A stretch of DNA of 64,000 nt. It comes from Liquorilactobacillus cacaonum DSM 21116. Its GTDB lineage: Bacteria > Bacillota > Bacilli > Lactobacillales > Lactobacillaceae. The DNA is taken from positions 62,001 through 126,000 of the forward strand of contig NZ_AYZE01000016.1 of assembly GCF_001436735.1 (NCBI RefSeq), written 5' to 3'. The notes beneath the pieces were generated by a model, which did not search any database, was not told where the DNA came from, and worked only from the letters and a program-made list of their open reading frames with translations. Position numbers and translations under genes: made by a program. Shown piece after piece: positions 26,026 to 35,125 of the stretch (the stretch's first letter is position 1; each line of letters opens with the position of its first letter).

Positions 26026-26334
26026 AGATTGAAAAAGTTAAAAGTCAACGGAAATTGTCGAGTAAAGCGCATTGTATTTGTTACCAGATGAAGTTAATGA
26101 TGGACAACTTACGATACTTGGTTCAGAAGGACTTAGAACAATTAGACGACCACAATTGCTATTTTTTTAATTTTAAAGGACACAAAAATAAATTCACAAA
26201 AGGTTTTTTAATTGATAGTATATAAGATATAAATATTAAGATGAAGAAATGAGAGTTAAGCGAATCCAAAATTTTTGTAAAATCGTGATGACGGTTCTTA
26301 AAAGATAGATAAAAAATGGGGGAAATAAATTAGG
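26026..26334. other. Degenerate sequence between the cas1 remnant and hsdR
   Basis: No intact gene. A 33-codon stretch at 26069-26170 reads LLPDEVNDGQLTILGSEGLR and ends in LLFF before TAA. Its codon pattern is protein-like and it follows an in-frame TAA at 26063, so it is probably the end of another broken gene (perhaps of the lost cas locus, not identified). The rest is AT-rich and carries no CRISPR-type direct repeats. The ribosome site GGGGGA of hsdR lies at the right end. Confidence 0.5.
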
Positions 26335-29300
26335 ATGAATGAACTTCGTTTTGAAAGTGAATTGATTCAATACATAACAAGTGGCACAATTACTAGACCG
26401 GAGCATCTTGAAGGAATTAGTAATTCTAACATTAATGAAAATACTGTTGATTACGTTGTTAAGACAAAGTTGTGGAAGTTCGAAAAGGACATTAAGACAA
26501 CAGATCAATTATGGAATAATTTTAAATTGATATTGGAACAACATAACCAAGATAAGCTAAGTCAACCTCTATCAATAACTGAATTCAATCAAGTTAAGAA
26601 GATTATTTCAAGTTTACAAACTCCGTATGAAGCTGGACAGTTTCTCTATGGATTAAATGGAGTTTCACAAGTTGAAGTTGATCTAGATGAAGGTCAACAT
26701 GTCTTTTTGACTGTATTTGATCAAAAACAAATTGGGGCAGGGAACACTATCTATCAGGTTGTTAACCAAATTGAACGTTCACCTGTAATTACGGGTAAAC
26801 AAAATCGACGTTTTGATACAACATTATTAATCAATGGGTTGCCAATTATTCAGATTGAAGAAAAACGGGATACGCATGATGTGAATGAGGCATTGAATCA
26901 GATGCACCAGTATATTGGTGAAAATCAGTACCGCGATATTTTTTCAACTTTACAAATTTTGGTGGCAATTACTCCAAATAATGTAAAGTATATGGCAAAT
27001 ACAACTTATGAAAAATTCAATAAAGATTTTGCATTTAATTGGCAACGAAAGAGTGATAATAGTATTGTACGAAATTGGAAAGAATTTGCAGATTCGATGT
27101 TATCTATTCCAATGGCACACCAAATGGCAACTAATTATATGATTTTGGATGGTACAAAAAACAAGCAAATGTTAAAAGTAATGCGTCCTTATCAAGTATA
27201 TGCAACGCAAAATGTCATTGAGAACTTGAAAAAGGTCGACTTTGAGCTTGGAACTAATAAAGTTGGTTATATCTGGCATACAACTGGTTCAGGTAAAACT
27301 ATTACAAGTTTTAAAACAGCTTGGCTAGCAAGTCGAATGCCTAAAGTTGCTAAAGTTGTCTTTGTTGTCGATCGAATTGCTCTGACTAAACAGACCTTTG
27401 AGAATTATAAAGCCTATGATCCTGACGCTGGTGAGGATTCAATTGGTAGTAGTGTGCAAGACACTAAGAAGACAACCGAATTAAGTCGACAATTGAAAAG
27501 TAAGGATAATAACATTATTGTTACTTCTGTTCAAAAACTTGATACATTAGTAAAACGCAAAAATTTCAAGTCTCCAGATAAAAATATTGTTTTTATTGTG
27601 GATGAGGCACATCGCTCAACTGGGGGAGCTTCATTTGATAATATTCAAAAAGCTTTTAAAAAATCTGCATGGGTCGGTTATACTGGAACACCGATGTTCG
27701 ATGAAACGACTAAGGGACTTAGGACTGAGGACATCTTTGGGCAACTACTTCATGCGTATACTATTCGTGAAGCAATTGCTGATCGTAATGTTCTTGGATT
27801 TAAAGTTGATTTTGAAACAACTATTGATGAACAACATATGAGAGAAGAATATCTGCCAAGTTTTTATCGTAAACGCTATCCGAAATGGACTGATCAGCAA
27901 GTTCAGGACAAAGTATCTAATTTGTCTCAATCAGACATGGATGATGCTGTTGAACCAAGTTTCTATGATGAAAATCCTAAACACGTGCAAATTGTAGTGG
28001 AAGATATTTTTAAGAATTGGCGGAACCGTTCAATTGAAGGCAAGTATAATGCCTTGTTTACAACACATGTGGGTGGTGGTAAGGCAAGTACACCAATGGC
28101 TATGATGTATTTCAATGAGTTTCAACGAGTTAATGATCTTAATCGAAAAAATGGTGGCCAAATTCTCAAAGTAGCGGTCACATTTAGTCAGAACACATCA
28201 AATAATGATAATATGATAACTACAAATCAGGGATTACACGAGGCAATAACCGTATATAATAATGAATTTGGTACATCATTTGGGATGGATGATGTTTCTG
28301 GTTATACCCAAGATGTTACATCACGATTGAACAAATCAGCAATAGACGGTAAGTTCCTAGATATTGTGATTGTTGTAGATCAGCTACTAACAGGTTTTGA
28401 TGCACCAGAGCTTAATACACTTTATGTTGATCGGACGCTAAAGGGAGCAGGACTTATTCAGGCCTATTCACGTAGTAATCGTATTGCGGACATGCAATCT
28501 AAGCCATGGGGAAGAATTGTTAATTATCGTTGGCCAACTCAAAATGAAAAACTAATGAATCAAGCACTGGCAGTTTACGCTAATAAAGACTCTGCTTTAC
28601 TTACTGATGAAGAACGTAGTCACCAAAATGTTGCAGATGGAATCACAGCACCTAGCTTTGAAGATACATTCCAAAAAATGAAAGAAACAGTATCCAAAAT
28701 TGCTAGTCTAACCAATGAATTTCAGCAATTACCTCCCTCAGAAAAACAAAAAGATTTTATGCTTGATATGTTAAGAGATTACAATACTGGAATGGCAAAA
28801 CTTAAACAGTATAAGCCGGAAGAAGTTAACGGGCAACCAGTTGGGTTTAATTATGATAGTCCAGATGAACTAGTTGAGCAATTAGGAATGACTTCTGAAC
28901 AAGAAGTAATGCTGACTACAGTACTTACAAATGAACTGAAAGACCATATTTCTAAAAAAAGAAAGATTCCACTATATCAAATTGACTTAAAAATGACACA
29001 TGTAAAAGATGTCAAGATTGATTATGATTATTTGACTGAATTGGTTGAAAAACTATTGAATCAAGTTCATGAAGGAAATAATGAAGAAGCAAAGGCAACA
29101 CAAGAAAAAATCCGACAATTCGCTAATGGACTAGATGATCGTAATTATGCAACGAAGATTGTTAATGCGGCGTTAGCAATTATTAAGGGGCATTTTCCAT
29201 TGCCAGAGTCTAATTTTAAGTATCCAGCAAATTTGGAAGACAGTGAATTAATTATTCAGCAAGCTAATAATGTAAGCATAGATCGTTTATTCCTTGATTT

Positions 29301-29547
29301 TCGTAATAAGTGGGGAATTACAGACGTTATTACCAGTGCGCAGATGCGTGTAATGTTTAGCCACCATCGCTATGAGCAACAAGATTTGGATGATACTGGA
29401 CAAATTCGAGAAATTATCGCACAAGCAAGTGCTAGGTATAAAGAATTGGCGCTAGATGAAACTGTCCAAAAATTAACTAAGATCAAGTATCGTAATGCGT
29501 TGCGAGAAGCTATCTATGAGGTAGCTGATGAAATGGTGGGCAGCTAG
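26335..29547 (+). CDS. hsdR: Type I restriction enzyme R subunit (HsdR)
   Basis: Translocase-nuclease of 1070 residues. The PD-(D/E)XK nuclease ends in QIEEKRD near residue 173. The SF2 helicase motor follows, with HTTGSGKT near residue 316 (Walker A), IVDEAHRS (Walker B), GYTGTPMF (motif III) and QAYSRSNRI (motif VI). The C-terminal helical region binds the M2S complex. It cuts unmethylated DNA after ATP-driven translocation. It is the first gene of hsdR-hsdS-hsdM; the spacing of 38 bp to hsdS suggests one operon. Length and motifs are complete, so it is expected to be active. Confidence 0.95.
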   Translation: MNELRFESELIQYITSGTITRPEHLEGISNSNINENTVDYVVKTKLWKFEKDIKTTDQLWNNFKLILEQHNQDKLSQPLSITEFNQVKKIISSLQTPYEAGQFLYGLNGVSQVEVDLDEGQHVFLTVFDQKQIGAGNTIYQVVNQIERSPVITGKQNRRFDTTLLINGLPIIQIEEKRDTHDVNEALNQMHQYIGENQYRDIFSTLQILVAITPNNVKYMANTTYEKFNKDFAFNWQRKSDNSIVRNWKEFADSMLSIPMAHQMATNYMILDGTKNKQMLKVMRPYQVYATQNVIENLKKVDFELGTNKVGYIWHTTGSGKTITSFKTAWLASRMPKVAKVVFVVDRIALTKQTFENYKAYDPDAGEDSIGSSVQDTKKTTELSRQLKSKDNNIIVTSVQKLDTLVKRKNFKSPDKNIVFIVDEAHRSTGGASFDNIQKAFKKSAWVGYTGTPMFDETTKGLRTEDIFGQLLHAYTIREAIADRNVLGFKVDFETTIDEQHMREEYLPSFYRKRYPKWTDQQVQDKVSNLSQSDMDDAVEPSFYDENPKHVQIVVEDIFKNWRNRSIEGKYNALFTTHVGGGKASTPMAMMYFNEFQRVNDLNRKNGGQILKVAVTFSQNTSNNDNMITTNQGLHEAITVYNNEFGTSFGMDDVSGYTQDVTSRLNKSAIDGKFLDIVIVVDQLLTGFDAPELNTLYVDRTLKGAGLIQAYSRSNRIADMQSKPWGRIVNYRWPTQNEKLMNQALAVYANKDSALLTDEERSHQNVADGITAPSFEDTFQKMKETVSKIASLTNEFQQLPPSEKQKDFMLDMLRDYNTGMAKLKQYKPEEVNGQPVGFNYDSPDELVEQLGMTSEQEVMLTTVLTNELKDHISKKRKIPLYQIDLKMTHVKDVKIDYDYLTELVEKLLNQVHEGNNEEAKATQEKIRQFANGLDDRNYATKIVNAALAIIKGHFPLPESNFKYPANLEDSELIIQQANNVSIDRLFLDFRNKWGITDVITSAQMRVMFSHHRYEQQDLDDTGQIREIIAQASARYKELALDETVQKLTKIKYRNALREAIYEVADEMVGS

Positions 29548-29585
29548 ATAAGCTAATTAATTTTAAAAAGTTGGAAGGATAAACA

Positions 29586-30812
29586 ATGAAAAATATTGAA
29601 ATTGGTATACCCAAGCTCAGATTCCCAGGGTTTACAGGAGCTTGGGAACAGCGTAAGTTAGGGGAATTATTTAAGCCATCAAGAAATAAAAATAATAACG
29701 GTCTATATAATCAAAAAGACATTTTAGCAGCTTCGTTGGGTACAGAGTTGATTCCGAAAAGAATATTTTTTGGCTTGAAATCAACCAAAGAATCAGTAAA
29801 AAATTATCGTGTAGTTAAAAATGGCGATCTAATTTATACAAAATCTCCAATAAAAGGATTTCCAAACGGAATCGTTCGAACAAACAAAGGTAACGTGGGA
29901 ATTGTTCCTTCGCTCTACTGTGTTTATCAAGCGCAAAAGGAAATCAATACTAGTATTATTCAATTATATTTTGAAGACAAAAATAGATTGAATTTTTATT
30001 TATTTCCACTTGTAAATGTTGGGGCACGAAACAATGTTAACATTACAGATTTAGAATTCTTAGACGGAATAGTCAAAGTTCCTAAATCAATCGAAGAACA
30101 AAAGAAAATTGTTGACTTCATAGAACATTTTAATAAAGCTATTACTCTTCATCAACGTAGGTTAGAACATTTAAAGAAAATGAAAATTGGATTACTTCAG
30201 AAAATGTTTCCAAAAAATGGAGAGGGTGTTCCTGAATTTCGTTTTCCAAGTTTTACAGATGCTTGGGAACAGCGTAAGTTATCAGATTTATACAAGAAAA
30301 ATCTAGAACGTAATAAAGGACAGTTTGGAGTGGATAAAACTATTTCAATCGCTACAATGCATTTCAAAACAGAAGGTAATGGCGCATCAGAGGCTTCTCT
30401 TTCAACATATAAAGTTTTGCGTAGAGGAGATATTGCATTTGAAGGACACACAAGCAAGAAATTTGCGTTTGGACGCTTTGTCTTGAATGATATTGGAAAT
30501 GGCATTATGTCACCACGCTTCACAACTTTAAGGCCAACAAAAAATATGCCTAGTGAATTTTGGAAACAGTATATTCATTACGAGCCAATCATGCGTTACC
30601 CGATTGTTCATTCGACTAAACTTGGAACAATGATGAATGAGTTAGTTGTAGATGAATTTCTGCACCAATCAGTTGTAGTCCCAATTTTTGGTGAACAACA
30701 AAAAATTGGTACCTTCTTCAAACAACTCGACAATCTCATCACCCTTCATCAGCGTAAGCTAGATCACCTGCAATCAATGAAAAAAGGATTATTGCGACAA
30801 ATGTTTGTCTAA
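29586..30812 (+). CDS. hsdS: Type I restriction-modification specificity subunit (HsdS), two TRDs
   Basis: Specificity protein of 408 residues with two half-repeats, each starting with a PxFRFPxFTxAWEQRKL segment (residues 9 and 216) and ending with a conserved helix beginning LHQRRLEHLKKMK or LHQRKLDHLQSMK. Each half holds one target-recognition domain, so it should read a bipartite DNA site. AAGGAT is the ribosome site. Short DNA stretches coding for WEQRKL and LHQR are repeated here and in the truncated hsdS' downstream of hsdM, which makes TRD exchange possible. Confidence 0.95.
   Translation: MKNIEIGIPKLRFPGFTGAWEQRKLGELFKPSRNKNNNGLYNQKDILAASLGTELIPKRIFFGLKSTKESVKNYRVVKNGDLIYTKSPIKGFPNGIVRTNKGNVGIVPSLYCVYQAQKEINTSIIQLYFEDKNRLNFYLFPLVNVGARNNVNITDLEFLDGIVKVPKSIEEQKKIVDFIEHFNKAITLHQRRLEHLKKMKIGLLQKMFPKNGEGVPEFRFPSFTDAWEQRKLSDLYKKNLERNKGQFGVDKTISIATMHFKTEGNGASEASLSTYKVLRRGDIAFEGHTSKKFAFGRFVLNDIGNGIMSPRFTTLRPTKNMPSEFWKQYIHYEPIMRYPIVHSTKLGTMMNELVVDEFLHQSVVVPIFGEQQKIGTFFKQLDNLITLHQRKLDHLQSMKKGLLRQMFV
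29642..29667 (+). repeat. hsdS direct repeat, copy 1 (WEQRKL-coding)
   Basis: TTGGGAACAGCGTAAGTT plus eight more bases. It is identical, apart from one base, over 26 bp to the copy at 32495-32520 in hsdS'. It marks the start of the first TRD and is a plausible recombination point. Confidence 0.75.
30263..30281 (+). repeat. hsdS direct repeat, copy 2 (WEQRKL-coding)
   Basis: TTGGGAACAGCGTAAGTTA, the same sequence as the first 19 bases of copy 1, placed before the second TRD of hsdS. Confidence 0.75.
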
Positions 30813-30838
30813 CATAAATTATTAAGGAGATTAAGAAA

Positions 30839-32443
30839 ATGGCAGATAATAATTTACAAACCATTACTAGTAAACTCTGGGCAATGGCAAATGAACTTCG
30901 AGGAAACATGGATGCGGGAGAATTTAAAAACTATATTTTAGCATTCATGTTTTATCGCTATCTTTCTGAACATCAAGAAGAGTACTTGGTAACAAATGGC
31001 GTGATTGATGTTCCTGGTGATTGTACGGCAAATGAAGCCTATAAAGCAGAAGCGGTAGGGGATGATTTAGCGGAGTATTTAGCTGATATTTCATCAACGC
31101 TTGGATATGCAATTGCACCAGATAATACTTGGGTTTCATTAAATGAAAAGATTGATAATTCGCAAGTTATTCCAAGTGATTATCAGACCATCTTCGATAA
31201 CTTTAATAAGAATACTGAGTTGAACAAAGATGCAGTACAGGACTTCAGTGGTGTCTTTAACGATATTAATCTTGGTGATTCTCGCCTTGGGGCTTCTACC
31301 ACTGCTCGAGCAAAGTCACTTAATAATATTGTGAGATTGGTTAATGATATTGAATATAAGTCAGAAGACGGTAAAGATATACTTGGAGAAATCTATGAAT
31401 ACTTGATTGGTCAGTTTGCTGCATCTGCTGGGAAAAAAGGCGGTGAGTTTTATACACCTCACCAAGTAAGCAAAATTTTGGCCAAGGTTGTAACAAATGG
31501 ATTGACTGAAGCAAATGAATCATTTAGTGTTTATGATCCAACTATGGGTTCAGGCTCACTACTACTTACAGTTGGTAATGAATTACCACATGGTAAGAAG
31601 GCTGGAGCGATTAAGTATTATGGGCAAGAACTCAATACTACAACCTATAATTTGGCTCGTATGAACTTAATGATGCATGATGTTACATTTAATAATATGA
31701 ATTTAAATAATGCTGATACATTGGAGAGCGATTGGCCAGACGGACCAGATGAAAAGGGAATTGATCGTCCAAGATCATTTGATGCAGTTGTTGCAAACCC
31801 ACCATATTCTGCTAAGTGGGATAATGATGAATCCAAGTTAAAGGATCCTCGCTTTAGTGATTATGGCAAGCTTGCACCAGCATCAAAGGCTGATTATGCT
31901 TTTGTACTACACAGCCTGTATCATTTGAACAATAGTGGTTCAATGGCAATTGTGTTACCTCATGGTGTCTTGTTCCGTGGAGCTGCTGAGGGAAAGATTC
32001 GCCAGACCTTGATTGAAAAAAATTATTTGGATACAATTATTGGTCTCCCTGCAAATCTTTTTTATGGAACAAGTATTCCAACAGTAATTTTGGTTTTCAA
32101 GAAGAATCGTAATAATAAGGATGTTCTCTTTATTGATGCTTCAAATGATTACGAAAAAGGTAAAAACCAAAATCTATTAACTGATGATAATATTAATAAG
32201 ATTATTGAGACATTCAAAAAACGTGAAGATGTTGAAAAGTACGCTCACGTTGCAAATTTGGAAGAAATCAAAGAAAACGAGTTTAATTTAAATATTCCGC
32301 GCTATGTTGATACATTTGAGGAAGAAGAGACTGTTGATTTGGATGAAGTTCAAAAAATGCTTGCTGAAGATGACAAAGAAATTGAAAAATTAGAAGAAGA
32401 GATTAAGAAACAACTCAAGTTATTGGGCGCTTATCGAGAATAA
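30839..32443 (+). CDS. hsdM: Type I DNA methyltransferase M subunit (HsdM)
   Basis: N6-adenine methyltransferase of 534 residues. An N-terminal helical HsdM domain (residues 5-150) is followed by GGEFYTPHQVSKIL, the SAM motif DPTMGSGSLLL near residue 233, and the catalytic NPPYS near residue 320. The C-terminal end is a charged coiled segment (DLDEVQKMLAEDDKEIEKLEEEIKK). With HsdS it methylates the recognition site; with HsdR it forms the nuclease. TAAGGAG precedes the ATG. It lies between the full hsdS and the truncated hsdS', an R-S-M-S' order. Confidence 0.95.
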   Translation: MADNNLQTITSKLWAMANELRGNMDAGEFKNYILAFMFYRYLSEHQEEYLVTNGVIDVPGDCTANEAYKAEAVGDDLAEYLADISSTLGYAIAPDNTWVSLNEKIDNSQVIPSDYQTIFDNFNKNTELNKDAVQDFSGVFNDINLGDSRLGASTTARAKSLNNIVRLVNDIEYKSEDGKDILGEIYEYLIGQFAASAGKKGGEFYTPHQVSKILAKVVTNGLTEANESFSVYDPTMGSGSLLLTVGNELPHGKKAGAIKYYGQELNTTTYNLARMNLMMHDVTFNNMNLNNADTLESDWPDGPDEKGIDRPRSFDAVVANPPYSAKWDNDESKLKDPRFSDYGKLAPASKADYAFVLHSLYHLNNSGSMAIVLPHGVLFRGAAEGKIRQTLIEKNYLDTIIGLPANLFYGTSIPTVILVFKKNRNNKDVLFIDASNDYEKGKNQNLLTDDNINKIIETFKKREDVEKYAHVANLEEIKENEFNLNIPRYVDTFEEEETVDLDEVQKMLAEDDKEIEKLEEEIKKQLKLLGAYRE

Positions 32444-32494
32444 TTAATATTACATGACAAGTCAGGATGAATATCTTGGCTTTTTTTCTTACGA

Positions 32495-32520
32495 TTGGGA
32501 ACAGCGTAAGTTGGGGGAAT
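32495..32520 (+). repeat. hsdS direct repeat, copy 3, in hsdS'
   Basis: Copy in the truncated gene, matching copy 1 over 26 bp with one mismatch (TTGGGAACAGCGTAAGTT then GGGGGAAT against AGGGGAAT). Confidence 0.75.
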
Positions 32521-32991
32521 ATGCTAAATATCGTCGTGGTTCATTTCCACAACCATACGGAAATAAGAAGTGGTATGGCGGTAAAGATGCTATGCCATTC
32601 GTTCAAGTTGTAGATGTGACTAACCAACTAACTTTAGTTGAAAACACAAAACAGAAAATTAGCAAATTAGCTCAACCCAAAAGCGTATTTGTTCCAAAAG
32701 GCAGGGTTGTAGTTACATTACAAGGAAGTATCGGACGTGTGGCAATCACGCAGTATGATTCATTTGTAGACCGCACTTTGCTGATTTTCGAAGGCTACGA
32801 AAAAGAAACTGACGAACGATTTTGGGCATATACAATTCAGCAAAAATTTGAGATTGAAAAACTTAAAGCTCCTGGTGGAACTATTAAAACAATCACCAAA
32901 AAAGCCCTTTCGTCATTTGTTGTTTATTTTCCGAAATTTGAGGAACAACTGAAGATTGGTTTATTTTTCAAACAGCTTGACGCCACCATCG

Positions 32992-33016
32992 CTCTTCATC
33001 AGCGTAGGTCATTCTC
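32992..33016 (+). repeat. Inverted repeat, left arm, flanking the recombinase gene
   Basis: CTCTTCATCAGCGT-AGGT-CATTCTC. It matches the reverse complement of 33989-34013 at 23 of 25 positions. The first half is the LHQR-coding segment that also occurs in direct orientation in hsdS at 30147 and 30744, so the recombination arms derive from hsdS. Confidence 0.8.
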
Positions 33017-33026
33017 AAAGACCTTT

Positions 33027-33959
33027 TTAGTTACTTAAACCTGACAAAGATCGCATAACAATGTCAACGTCTTTGTTCTCTAACTCTGCAATAATATGTA
33101 GATATGTTTTTTGTGTTGTTGTCATACTAGCATGTCCTAAACGACGAGCTACACTGGCTATCGACACTCCAGCAAAGAGTAATAACGAAGCATGAGTATG
33201 TCGTAAGCCGTGAATAGTAATCACCGGAATATCGACATTTTTGCAGTGCTTTTCTAATTTCTTATTTGGAGTGGAATTCCAAATCTTTCCTTTTACAAAT
33301 ATTGGCTCGTTTTCTGGTAAACCCTTAATTAATTCAGTGAATTGAATAACTGTTTGCCAATCGATTTGAATTTTGCGGTTGGATGAGAGATTTTTGGTCG
33401 GTAAAAATCCAGTATCATTTTTATAATCCCAAGTTTTATTAACAGTGAGTGACTGATGCAAAAAATCAAAATCTGCAGGGGTCAAAGCAAGTGCTTCAGA
33501 AAATCGCATCCCGGTTTTGGCTATTAGAAGTATCATCCAATCCCAATTGAGTGTAGTACTTAAATCTAAATCGGTAAGTAACTTATGAACCTCAAATTGA
33601 TTTAAGAATTTTTGTTTTTTAGGTCGGGGCGTTTTTCCTTTAATGATAGCTTTGCGTGTTGGGTCTCGAGCTAACCATCCTTCATCAACTGCATCCAAAA
33701 TTGCAGCTTTTAACTGATGATGAAAATCCATTGTTGTTTGACGTTCGTGAGATCGTGCATACTCATTTAGTAATTGTTGGTAAGCTGTTCGATTGAGCTG
33801 GCATATCTCGAGATTAGGGATTAGTTTTTCTAACCATTGTTGAGTCATCAGATACTTTTGTAAAGTTACCTTTCGGATAGCATCTTCCTTATAGATTCGA
33901 ATCCAACGTGCATAGTACTTGTAGAAGAGTTCGTGTTTCGTATTTTTAGTTTCAGACAT
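33027..33959 (-). CDS. Tyrosine recombinase/integrase of the hsdS locus
   Basis: Recombinase of 310 residues from the ATG with AAAGGAG eight bases upstream. The N-terminal SAM-like core-binding domain covers residues 1-120. The catalytic set is complete: Arg in TGMRFSEAL, HGLRHTHAS (His and second Arg), RRLGHAS (His) and the Tyr nucleophile in TTQKTYLH. It points toward hsdS' and overlaps its 3' end by 12 bp. Integrases in this position invert or shuffle hsdS segments in several Firmicutes. The 25-bp inverted repeats on either side make the gene itself an invertible unit. Confidence 0.92.
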   Translation of the reverse strand: MSETKNTKHELFYKYYARWIRIYKEDAIRKVTLQKYLMTQQWLEKLIPNLEICQLNRTAYQQLLNEYARSHERQTTMDFHHQLKAAILDAVDEGWLARDPTRKAIIKGKTPRPKKQKFLNQFEVHKLLTDLDLSTTLNWDWMILLIAKTGMRFSEALALTPADFDFLHQSLTVNKTWDYKNDTGFLPTKNLSSNRKIQIDWQTVIQFTELIKGLPENEPIFVKGKIWNSTPNKKLEKHCKNVDIPVITIHGLRHTHASLLLFAGVSIASVARRLGHASMTTTQKTYLHIIAELENKDVDIVMRSLSGLSN

Positions 33960-33988
33960 TTTAATTGCTCCTTTTATTATAGTTTTGA

Positions 33989-34013
33989 GAGAATGCCCCA
34001 CGCTGATGAAGAG
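33989..34013 (-). repeat. Inverted repeat, right arm, flanking the recombinase gene
   Basis: Reverse complement is CTCTTCATCAGCGT-GGGG-CATTCTC, with two mismatches to the left arm. It lies just upstream of the recombinase start. A stop codon immediately precedes the LHQR-coding frame on that strand, so no intact hsdS continues to the right. Confidence 0.8.
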
Positions 34014-34177
34014 GAATTTAACTAAGAAAGGAGAAAATGTAATTGATAAAAATAAATTTATACAAATATATTTTATTATAGTTTATAATTGTGATAATTA
34101 TCAGGTTATTTGTAGAGTAAGCTAATTTTGTTAACTACTAGTTAAGTTAAACTAAAAAATATTTAGGGTGGGCGATT

Positions 34178-34927
34178 ATGGAAATTTTTGATAAAACTGG
34201 AAAATTAATATCAAATATTGGAAACATGGGAGAAAACATTAAAAAAACTTCGGTTCAAGCAACGGAAGTATCACAAGAAAAAATGTTACAAACGCTTGAT
34301 TGGGCGTATGACAAAACTTTAACTGGTTTGCCAGGGCAAAAGGATATTCATAAGTTAGTTGATGACTACTTAAAACGTTATGATGTTGAAACCGCAATTG
34401 ATAAGCTAATTTCTTATCAGACAACTAAGGCTGCTACATCTGGGTTTGTTACAGGGTTTGGTGGTATATTAACTCTACCAGTCACAGTCCCTGCAAATGT
34501 GTCCACAGTTATTTTATTTCAAATGAGGATGATTGCTGCGATTGCTTTGTTACGTGGATATGACCTTAATAGTGATCAGGTTCAAACTTTTGTGTATGCT
34601 ACTTTAGCCGGTACATCAGTAGCTGATATTATGAAGAAAACAGGGGTAGTTATAGGTAACAAAATGCTTCTTGGGGCAATCAAAAAAATTCCAGGTAAGA
34701 CTTTGGTGAGAATAAATCAAGCAGTTGGTTTTAGGTTAATAACAAAATTTGGAACGAAAGGAGCTATTAATTTATGGAAGGTTGTCCCGGTTGCAGGCGC
34801 GATTGTTGGTGGGGCGTTTGATAGTGTTACTACTAAAAGTATCGGGAAACTTGCTAAGAATACGTTTACGATTAATGGAATAAATATTGGTGATGGTGAA
34901 ATCATTAATAAAGAGAATATTAAATAA
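34178..34927 (+). CDS. EcsC-family protein
   Basis: Protein of 249 residues matching the EcsC family by its central hydrophobic, glycine-rich part (ATSGFVTGFGGILTLPVTVPANVSTVILFQMRMIAAIALLRGYDLNSDQVQ) and by the later AVGFRLITKFGTKGAINLWKVVPVAGAIVGGAFD. Several segments are membrane-active in character. EcsC was named from the Bacillus ecs locus, but the function is unknown and recent work connects some family members to phage or stress settings. It sits just right of the recombinase unit with its own weak ribosome site (GGGTGGG). Confidence 0.82.
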   Translation: MEIFDKTGKLISNIGNMGENIKKTSVQATEVSQEKMLQTLDWAYDKTLTGLPGQKDIHKLVDDYLKRYDVETAIDKLISYQTTKAATSGFVTGFGGILTLPVTVPANVSTVILFQMRMIAAIALLRGYDLNSDQVQTFVYATLAGTSVADIMKKTGVVIGNKMLLGAIKKIPGKTLVRINQAVGFRLITKFGTKGAINLWKVVPVAGAIVGGAFDSVTTKSIGKLAKNTFTINGINIGDGEIINKENIK

Positions 34928-35071
34928 ATATAAAATGGATTGGTGAAGAAATGTTAAGAATATTAAATGCAATAATACGTCTTATTGTACAAAACTTAAT
35001 ACTTAAATTTTTAAATTAAATGGTGCAATCTTATAAAGTTAACAAAGCTTTATAAGTTTCAAATCATATAC

Positions 35072-35120
35072 GCAAAAAAACCATGGTTATCGTTTTTACA
35101 CCATGGTTCTTTGCTTTTTT
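35072..35120. terminator. Terminator between the EcsC and oppA genes
   Basis: GCAAA plus ACCATGGT arms on the left pair with ACCATGGT plus TTTGC on the right, followed by a run of six T on the plus strand. The T-rich left arm in reverse makes it usable by the leftward oppA transcript as well. Confidence 0.8.
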
Positions 35121-35125
35121 AAATG

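Larger units (their letters stand above)
32454..33038 (+). pseudogene. Truncated single-TRD hsdS' cassette
   Basis: Half-size specificity ORF of 194 residues. It begins near the WEQRKLGEYAKY segment, holds one TRD with sequence unlike those in hsdS, and breaks off just after LDATIALHQRR, where the usual conserved helix is replaced by a short foreign tail. The break coincides with the left inverted repeat of the recombinase unit. No ribosome site is visible before its ATG, 10 bp after hsdM. It is best seen as a silent TRD donor or a remnant of a second hsdS. A single-TRD protein that dimerises cannot be fully excluded. Confidence 0.8.

Noticed and set aside
25735..26334. Possible CRISPR array beside the cas1 remnant
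   Set aside because: I looked for regularly spaced direct repeats of 25-40 bp and found none.
32992..34013. Integrated phage or genomic island bounded by att sites
   Set aside because: The repeats are inverted, not direct, come from hsdS sequence and contain only the recombinase gene.
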